A DNA stretch of 64,000 nucleotides from an uncultured Spirochaetales bacterium (lineage in GTDB: Bacteria; Spirochaetota; Spirochaetia; Sphaerochaetales; Sphaerochaetaceae), in assembly GCA_949293595.1 (NCBI GenBank), contig CASFDW010000001.1:124001-188000 (forward strand). Reading direction: 5' to 3'. Positions within the stretch are counted from its first letter, which is position 1, and every line of letters starts with the position of its first letter. The position numbers and the translations under genes were made by a program. The notes under the pieces were generated by a model, which saw nothing but the letters and a program-made list of their open reading frames with translations, made no database searches and was not told where the DNA came from. Shown piece by piece: positions 59,156 through 64,000 of this stretch.

Positions 59156-59734
59156 ATGGCTGAATTCCCTTACGATCCATGGCAGAAATGCAAGACACGC
59201 TCGGGCCTTGCCGCGGATCTTGTGATTTCCGCACTTCAGAAGGAGATAAGGAGGAACCATCCGGAAAACGCCGCGACACTCGCGTACGAAATGCTCATCA
59301 CCAGCGAGGACATGGAGGAATACCTCTGGTTCCGTCTCAAGACGATAAGCGTGGAGGACATCGGGTTTGCGGAACCCAACGCCCCGATCCTCATAGGCGT
59401 GCTCGATCAGATGAGGAAGACCGTCAAGCAGTCCGGGGACAGGGGACTTCTGGCGATACACGCCGTCAGATATCTCTGCCAGTGCAAGAAGGACAGGTCC
59501 AGCGACGAGATGTACAACTGGATCATGAAGGAATACAAGGCCGGGAACCTCAAGCCCATCATCCCCGATTATGCGGTTGACAAGCACACCCTCCAGGGAC
59601 AGCTCGACGGAAGGAACGAGGATGACTTCTACGCGGAGGGTTCAAAGGTCGTCCCCGAATGGGAAGGAAGGGACAAGACATACAGGGAAAGGATCCTCAA
59701 GATCCTTGAGGAAAACAAGAAACAGGGAAAATAA
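59156..59734 (+). CDS. Stand-alone MgsA/RarA C-terminal domain-like protein
   Basis: A 192-residue helical protein resembling the C-terminal part of MgsA/RarA clamp-loader-like ATPases, but with no AAA+ domain. Matching elements are GLAADLVISALQKEIRRNHP and AATLAYEMLITSEDMEEYLW, then FRLKTISVEDIGFAEPNAPI, the last echoing the family's S-E-D-I-G block. A GGAGG ribosome binding site precedes the ATG. It is the first gene of the sugar ABC operon, with the binding protein 15 bp downstream. Its role with a transporter is unknown. Confidence 0.72.
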   Translation: MAEFPYDPWQKCKTRSGLAADLVISALQKEIRRNHPENAATLAYEMLITSEDMEEYLWFRLKTISVEDIGFAEPNAPILIGVLDQMRKTVKQSGDRGLLAIHAVRYLCQCKKDRSSDEMYNWIMKEYKAGNLKPIIPDYAVDKHTLQGQLDGRNEDDFYAEGSKVVPEWEGRDKTYRERILKILEENKKQGK

Positions 59735-59749
59735 CCCAGGGAGGAGAAA

Positions 59750-61054
59750 ATGAAAAAAATCCTGTCATTAGCAGTCATGATGCTCTGCTGCGCGGCATTC
59801 TGTTTTGCGATGGGCGGCTCCGAAACGGCGTCCACCGAGGCACAGAGGGTCGTAACGACCGTCAACAGCGCCACTTACACCAACGAAGAATGGTTCAACA
59901 AGATGAACGAGGATTTCGAGAAGGAAACAGGAATCCACGTCCATGTCGATCCGGTTCCCGGCGACGAGATGGAATATGTCAACAAGATCAACATCGACCT
60001 TCTTGCAGGAAGCGATGTGGACATCATCGAGACGCTCGGACCAAAGAACTACAGCAGGAGGATCGAGGCAGGTTTCTTCGCCCCGCTCGACGAGCTTGTG
60101 GACAAGCAGGAATCCGTAGAGCTCTACGGTGCGAACCTTCCTGTGGAGGATGATGGCTTCTTCTATGCCCTCCCCTTCAAGCAGGAGATGTACTGCGTGT
60201 TCTACAACAAGAACCTCTTCGACGAGGCCGGGGTGGCATATCCCGAAGGACCTTGGACATGGGATGAGTATGTCGAGACCGCACAGAAGATATCCAATCC
60301 GAAGAAAGGTATATACGGCTCGTTCATGAACGCCGACCTGCCATGGATGTACATGCCTGCCCAGCAGCTCGAGGTACCCTTCTACAAGGAGGACGGGACC
60401 TGCAACTTCGACGCACCCGAGTTCAGGGAGGCTGCGGAATGGTTCAAGTATGTGAGCAACGAGCTTGAGATCCAGCCGACGATCGAGACCCTCGAGGCAG
60501 AGAACGCCAACTGGAACTACTATGCGCTCGAAGGCTACCGCCTCGCCATGTTCCCGCAGGGCAACTGGTTCACCAGGCTCCTCAACAGCGAGGTCGACTA
60601 TCCGAAGGATTGGGAATATGGCATCGCACCGCTTCCGTCCGCAGGAGAGAACGGCAACAACAACCTCGTCTCGCTCGGTTATGTCTCGATGAACAAGAAC
60701 GCGGCACATCCCGAGGAAGCGCTCATCTATCTTGAATGGATTGCCGAAAACCAGTGGAAGTACGAAGGAGGTATCCCTGCATTCGCGACGATGACCGAGG
60801 AGCAGCAGGACATTGCCTTCGGCGCCATCGCGGAAGCCTCCAACGGACAGATCACGGTCGAGGACCTCTATGAGAACCTCATCAACACCGGAATGGGAAC
60901 CGCCGACAGCGACATAGTCGGAACGGCAAGCGCCGAGTACTACAACATCGTCAAGGAAGAGCTCATAGCATACAACATGGACATCCAGACCATCGACCAG
61001 ACGATTGCAAACATTGTTTCGAGGGTTAACGAGGCAATAGCGAACGCCGAGTGA
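59750..61054 (+). CDS. Sugar ABC transporter substrate-binding protein
   Basis: A 434-residue exported family 1 (MalE/UgpB-like) binding protein. The signal peptide is MKKILSLAVMMLCCAAFCFA, with cleavage probably before MGGSET. Family elements are FEKETGIHVHVDPVPGDEME, then FKQEMYCVFYNKNLFDEAGV and PEGPWTWDEYVETAQKI, and the final EYYNIVKEELIAYN. Ligand type is probably an oligosaccharide but cannot be read. The start has GGAGG about 7 nt upstream. It is followed by two permease genes. Confidence 0.92.
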   Translation: MKKILSLAVMMLCCAAFCFAMGGSETASTEAQRVVTTVNSATYTNEEWFNKMNEDFEKETGIHVHVDPVPGDEMEYVNKINIDLLAGSDVDIIETLGPKNYSRRIEAGFFAPLDELVDKQESVELYGANLPVEDDGFFYALPFKQEMYCVFYNKNLFDEAGVAYPEGPWTWDEYVETAQKISNPKKGIYGSFMNADLPWMYMPAQQLEVPFYKEDGTCNFDAPEFREAAEWFKYVSNELEIQPTIETLEAENANWNYYALEGYRLAMFPQGNWFTRLLNSEVDYPKDWEYGIAPLPSAGENGNNNLVSLGYVSMNKNAAHPEEALIYLEWIAENQWKYEGGIPAFATMTEEQQDIAFGAIAEASNGQITVEDLYENLINTGMGTADSDIVGTASAEYYNIVKEELIAYNMDIQTIDQTIANIVSRVNEAIANAE

Positions 61055-61074
61055 ATCCGGGAGAGGTAACAGAA

Positions 61075-61968
61075 ATGAAAAACCAGTCCCTTGCAAAGGA
61101 TAGGACGGAGAAGACGGCATGGCTCTTCATAGCCCCGTTCGTCCTGATGTTCATAGTCTTCAAACTGTACCCCATGATCTACGGGGTCGTGGTGAGCTTC
61201 TGGGGCAGGAACTCCGAATCGAAGCTGACGGACACGACGTTCGTATGGTTTGAGAACTACCAGAAGGTGCTTACAAGCTCTTCCTTCTACCAGGCTTTCG
61301 GACACTCGATCATCTTTTCGATCGTGTATACCGTGATCATAATGGCCTTCGGGTTCCTGATCGCAATACTGCTGAACAAACCGTTCAGGGGAAGGACGGC
61401 GATAAGGACCTGCTTCTACATCCCGTATGTGACCAACATGATTGCGGTCGGAGTCGTGTTCAAGTACCTGTTCAATCCCACCAGGGGACCGGTCAACGCC
61501 ATATTCAGGCTTTTCGATGTTGCCGGACCGAAATGGTTCAACAGCACCACGCTGGCCCTGCCGCTCACTGCGATAGTGGCGGCCTGGGCGGCGATGGCGT
61601 TCAACATCATCACCTGCCTCGCAGGTCTTCAGGACATCCCGGAAGACATGTACGAGGTAGGCGAAATCGAGGGGATAACCTTCTGGCAGAAGATAAGATA
61701 CATCATCCTTCCCCAGATGGCCCCCACCCTTTTCATGCTCCTTACGATCACGCTCATCAACTCGTTCAAGAACTACGCAACGATAGTCGGACTCACGGGA
61801 GGCGGTCCCGCTGGTGCCACAAAGGTCGTGTCGCTGCTGATCTATGACGATGCGTTCAAATACATGAAGTTCAGCATCGCAAGCGCCGAGGGCGTGGTGT
61901 TCACAATCTTCATAATCCTTGTAAACAGGATTGTCACAAAAGTGAGGTCGGTATGGGAAAACAGATAA
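61075..61968 (+). CDS. Sugar ABC transporter permease (MalF/UgpA type)
   Basis: A 297-residue inner-membrane permease with six predicted membrane segments. The first is AWLFIAPFVLMFIVFKLYPM, and the EAA loop is YEVGEIEGITFWQKIRYIIL then PQMAPTLFML. A GTG overlapping the binding-protein stop is an alternative start, but GAGAGG 9 nt before the chosen ATG favours it. It overlaps the next permease by 16 bp. No ATPase is in the operon; as is common, a shared MsmX-like ATPase elsewhere would serve it. Confidence 0.93.
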   Translation: MKNQSLAKDRTEKTAWLFIAPFVLMFIVFKLYPMIYGVVVSFWGRNSESKLTDTTFVWFENYQKVLTSSSFYQAFGHSIIFSIVYTVIIMAFGFLIAILLNKPFRGRTAIRTCFYIPYVTNMIAVGVVFKYLFNPTRGPVNAIFRLFDVAGPKWFNSTTLALPLTAIVAAWAAMAFNIITCLAGLQDIPEDMYEVGEIEGITFWQKIRYIILPQMAPTLFMLLTITLINSFKNYATIVGLTGGGPAGATKVVSLLIYDDAFKYMKFSIASAEGVVFTIFIILVNRIVTKVRSVWENR

Positions 61969-62783
61969 GGACAAAGGATATCAGGAAAACGGTATCCATA
62001 CTCATTCTCTTGATTCTCGCGCTGATGATGGTGTATCCGTTCATCATGATGATCGCGATATCATTCCGTCCTGCGGGACAGGCCTACGAGCCGCTTTTCG
62101 CAAAGGTCAACCTGAGCCTCAGGAACTACATCCAGGTGCTCTCGCATAAGAACTTTCCCGACTGGTACATCAACACGATAGTGACGGTCGTCATCACGAT
62201 CATCCTGCGCCTGCTCGTGACCCTTCCGGCCGCATACGGGTTCGCAAGACTGGACATAAGGGGTGGAAAGCTTATATTCGCGTGCCTCGTCGCGACGATG
62301 ATGGTGCCCGGCGAGACGACCATGGTGCCCAGATACCTGTATTTCCAGAGTCTGCACCTGCTCGATTCGATATGGGTCATCGTGCTTCCTGAATGCAGCG
62401 AGGTCTTCTATCTTGTCCTGATGACGGAGTTCTTCCGCTCGATCCCGAACGACTTCACCGAGGCCGCGAAGATCGACGGTGCGGGGCACATGCTGATCCT
62501 TTCGAAGATCTTCATACCGCTTTCGGGACCTTCGATAGCCACTACGGTGCTGTTCAGCTTCATCAACATATGGAACAACTACCTCGACCCGTATTTGTTC
62601 ATAAAATCGGTAAGCAGGCAGCTCATAACACCGGCCCTGCAGCTCTTCCAGGAACAGGGAGGGGCGAACGTCCCGGTGCAGCTGGCAGGCTCGGCGATAG
62701 CGCTTATTCCGGTCATAATACTTTTCATCTTCACACAGAAATACTTCATCGCGGGCGTATCGTCGTCCGGAATAAAAGGATGA
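61953..62783 (+). CDS. Sugar ABC transporter permease (MalG/UgpE type)
   Basis: A 276-residue inner-membrane permease with six predicted membrane segments. It has PFIMMIAISFRPAGQAYEPL, the large-loop hallmark, and the EAA loop FTEAAKIDGAGHMLILSKIF, then IPLSGPSIATTVLFSFINIW. Partner of the preceding permease, whose end it overlaps. A terminator follows, closing the four-gene operon. Confidence 0.93.
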   Translation: MGKQIRTKDIRKTVSILILLILALMMVYPFIMMIAISFRPAGQAYEPLFAKVNLSLRNYIQVLSHKNFPDWYINTIVTVVITIILRLLVTLPAAYGFARLDIRGGKLIFACLVATMMVPGETTMVPRYLYFQSLHLLDSIWVIVLPECSEVFYLVLMTEFFRSIPNDFTEAAKIDGAGHMLILSKIFIPLSGPSIATTVLFSFINIWNNYLDPYLFIKSVSRQLITPALQLFQEQGGANVPVQLAGSAIALIPVIILFIFTQKYFIAGVSSSGIKG

Positions 62784-62788
62784 GCAGG

Positions 62789-62812
62789 GCTCCCTCCGGG
62801 GAGCTTTTTTTT
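62789..62812 (+). terminator. Intrinsic terminator of the sugar ABC operon
   Basis: GCTCCC and GGGAGC form a 6-bp stem with a 4-nt loop, followed by eight T residues. Confidence 0.85.
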
Positions 62813-62880
62813 CCATCTTTGTTTGACGACTGACCGTTTTACTGCTATCTCTATATAAAGGCCAGAGAGAGGAGGAGAAC

Positions 62881-63360
62881 ATGAAATACGCCGTCGTTTA
62901 TTCTTCCAGGACGGGAAACACGAGAAGCCTTGCAGAAAGGATCGTGCAGGTGCTGGGAAAGGATGGATGCATATACGAGGGATGCGCGGATGAGAGGGCC
63001 TACGAGGCCGACACCATATACGTCGGATTCTGGACCGGAATGGGCACCTGCGACGAAAGCATATCGGCATTCCTTTCGAAAGCTGTCGACAAGGACATAT
63101 TCCTGTTCGGCACCGCAGGCTTCGGAGGAAGCCAGGAATACTTCTCCAAGATACTAGGGAACGTCAAAAAGAACATGAACCCCACATGCAGGCTCACGGG
63201 CTCGTTCATGTGCCAGGGCAGGATGCCCGCATCCGTCAGGGAGAAATACCTCAGGATGGATCCGGCAAAGTCCGGCCCGATGATCGAGAACTTCGACCGT
63301 GCCCTCTCCCACCCCGACGGGAACGATTTCAAAAACCTGGAGAAAGCCGTCCTGTCATGA
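62881..63360 (+). CDS. Flavodoxin family protein (BilS-like)
   Basis: A 159-residue flavodoxin-like protein. The phosphate-binding loop of FMN is VVYSSRTGNTRSLAERI, and the later blocks are IYVGFWTGMGTCDESISAFL and FLFGTAGFGGSQEYFSKIL, then GSFMCQGRMPASVREKYLRM. The latter blocks resemble the group to which BilS, the flavodoxin partner of gut bilirubin reductase, belongs, but no bilR or bilQ gene is nearby. The ATG has GAGGAG at good distance. Its stop lies next to the convergent MFS gene (6-bp overlap). Confidence 0.83.
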   Translation: MKYAVVYSSRTGNTRSLAERIVQVLGKDGCIYEGCADERAYEADTIYVGFWTGMGTCDESISAFLSKAVDKDIFLFGTAGFGGSQEYFSKILGNVKKNMNPTCRLTGSFMCQGRMPASVREKYLRMDPAKSGPMIENFDRALSHPDGNDFKNLEKAVLS

Positions 63361-64000
63361 TGGCAGGCGTGCATCCACCTTTTTGAAGAGGACCTCGAGC
63401 ATGAGGATCATCACAGCGAGCAGAAGTGCGATGAAGAAAGGAAACAGCCGTATCGAGATGCGGCTGGCAACCACCCCGAAAAAAGGCGGCATGATGCATA
63501 TGCCGACATAGGCGCATGCCATCTCGATGCCTATCACGGCCTGTGACGAGGACTGACCGAAATTCGCCGGTGTGGAATGGATTATCGAAGGATATATCGG
63601 CGCACATCCTGCCCCGAGCAGGAAGAGGGCAGTCAGAACGGCGGCAAGGGACGGAGAGAGGAACAGTATCGCCAGTCCCACGGCGATCACGGTCTCTCCG
63701 ATGCGTATCATCCCCCTGTCCGGGAGGACGAGCGTCATGAAGCCGCTCAAAGCACGGCCGAGTGTTATCCCCAGGAAGAAAAGACCTGCATAGGATGCGG
63801 CATCTGCAGCTGGGACACCGTGTGATAGCACCAGATAGCTGGACGACCAGAGCATGGCCGTCTGCTCGAGCGCGCAATAGCAGAAAAAGGCCAGCATGAC
63901 GGCCTTCACCCCACTGATCGAGAAAACTTCGGAAAATGACAGTGCCTTCCTGCGGTCCTCATTACCGGCCTCCCAGTTCTTCCAGAGGAAAAGGGTCGAG
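63355..64000 (-). CDS. MFS transporter, C-terminal part (gene runs off the window)
   Basis: The last 214 codons are present and the frame is still open at the window edge, so the N-terminal half is missing. The visible part has a cytoplasmic linker (KNWEAGNEDRRKALSFSEVF) and six predicted membrane segments. Stretches are SHGVPAADAASYAGLFFLGI, then TLGRALSGFMTLVLPDRGMI and LFLLGAGCAPIYPSIIHSTP, typical of the FucP/YfkF-like sugar or drug MFS groups. Substrate unknown. The convergent flavodoxin gene ends 6 bp inside its 3' end. Confidence 0.85.
   Translation of the reverse strand, partial: STLFLWKNWEAGNEDRRKALSFSEVFSISGVKAVMLAFFCYCALEQTAMLWSSSYLVLSHGVPAADAASYAGLFFLGITLGRALSGFMTLVLPDRGMIRIGETVIAVGLAILFLSPSLAAVLTALFLLGAGCAPIYPSIIHSTPANFGQSSSQAVIGIEMACAYVGICIMPPFFGVVASRISIRLFPFFIALLLAVMILMLEVLFKKVDARLPS

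Noticed and set aside
59768..61120. A 450-codon minus-strand frame opposite the sugar-binding protein
   Set aside because: It is the complement of a clear exported binding protein; composition is biased and no domain is visible.
1..64000. CRISPR arrays, insertion sequences, phage or integrase-bounded islands
   Set aside because: No regularly spaced repeats, transposase or integrase-like proteins were seen in any frame, and the tRNA genes show no adjacent integrase.

Overview
The window looks like chromosomal DNA of an anaerobic spirochaete, most likely of the Sphaerochaeta/Treponema side of the phylum. That placement is inferred from protein style, not from a marker gene. The support is a long PPi-dependent phosphofructokinase, FKBP and binding proteins with spirochaete-type leaders, an archaeal-style cytidylate kinase beside yicC and rpoZ, MetG with a fused tRNA-binding domain, and a flavodiiron protein. 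Coding is dense on both strands. ATGA/GTGA stop-start overlaps are frequent. I see no phage, insertion sequence, CRISPR array or rRNA.

Layout. 1-9.9 kb: metG; divergent hflK-hflC-GNAT-FAH hydrolase; an orphan Imm5-like gene; tRNA-Leu and tRNA-Met with promoters and terminators; an LCM-type methyltransferase; asnA; mscL. 9.8-16.6 kb: DAHP synthase with a DJ-1 protein; an ArsC-like/MBL hydrolase/acyl-CoA synthetase operon; asnS; a LuxR-type regulator. 16.8-17.0 kb: an orphan promoter, structured RNA and terminator. 17-21.5 kb: yaiI, pfp, yhbY, a second acyl-CoA synthetase. 21.6-27.9 kb: the complete pstSCAB-phoU-phoB-phoR phosphate operon behind an 11-bp-phased Pho box. 28-35 kb: folC, an RqcH-like NFACT gene and a coupled membrane protein; miaA-rpoZ-cmk-yicC on the other strand. 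35-36.4 kb: small unknowns. 36.6-43.7 kb: potABC with two potD genes, then a convergent MTA-salvage-like trio (deaminase, mtnA-like, mtnP-like). 43.8-49 kb: FKBP isomerase, MATE exporter, cytidylate-kinase-like gene, flavodiiron protein. 49.3-54.1 kb: diaminobutyrate aminotransferase and decarboxylase (1,3-diaminopropane route), a duplicated PII-like protein with a switch-like leader, and OadB plus a tiny OadG-like peptide. 54.3-59 kb: three MarR genes (one frameshifted), a second cytidylate-kinase-like gene, an MFS exporter, tRNA-Val, an AraC regulator. 59.1-64 kb: a sugar ABC operon led by a stand-alone MgsA C-terminal-like protein, a flavodoxin, and a partial MFS transporter.

Themes. Polyamine handling recurs: polyamine import, diaminopropane synthesis and methylthioadenosine salvage lie within 16 kb. 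At least seven genes have a sigma-70 -10 hexamer 6-11 nt before the start codon and no clear Shine-Dalgarno sequence, which suggests leaderless mRNAs. The most novel-looking items are the orphan structured RNA near 16.85-17.0 kb, the mutually exclusive hairpins in front of the PII-like gene, and the leaderless-promoter pattern. All functions are read from sequence motifs by eye; no database search was run.
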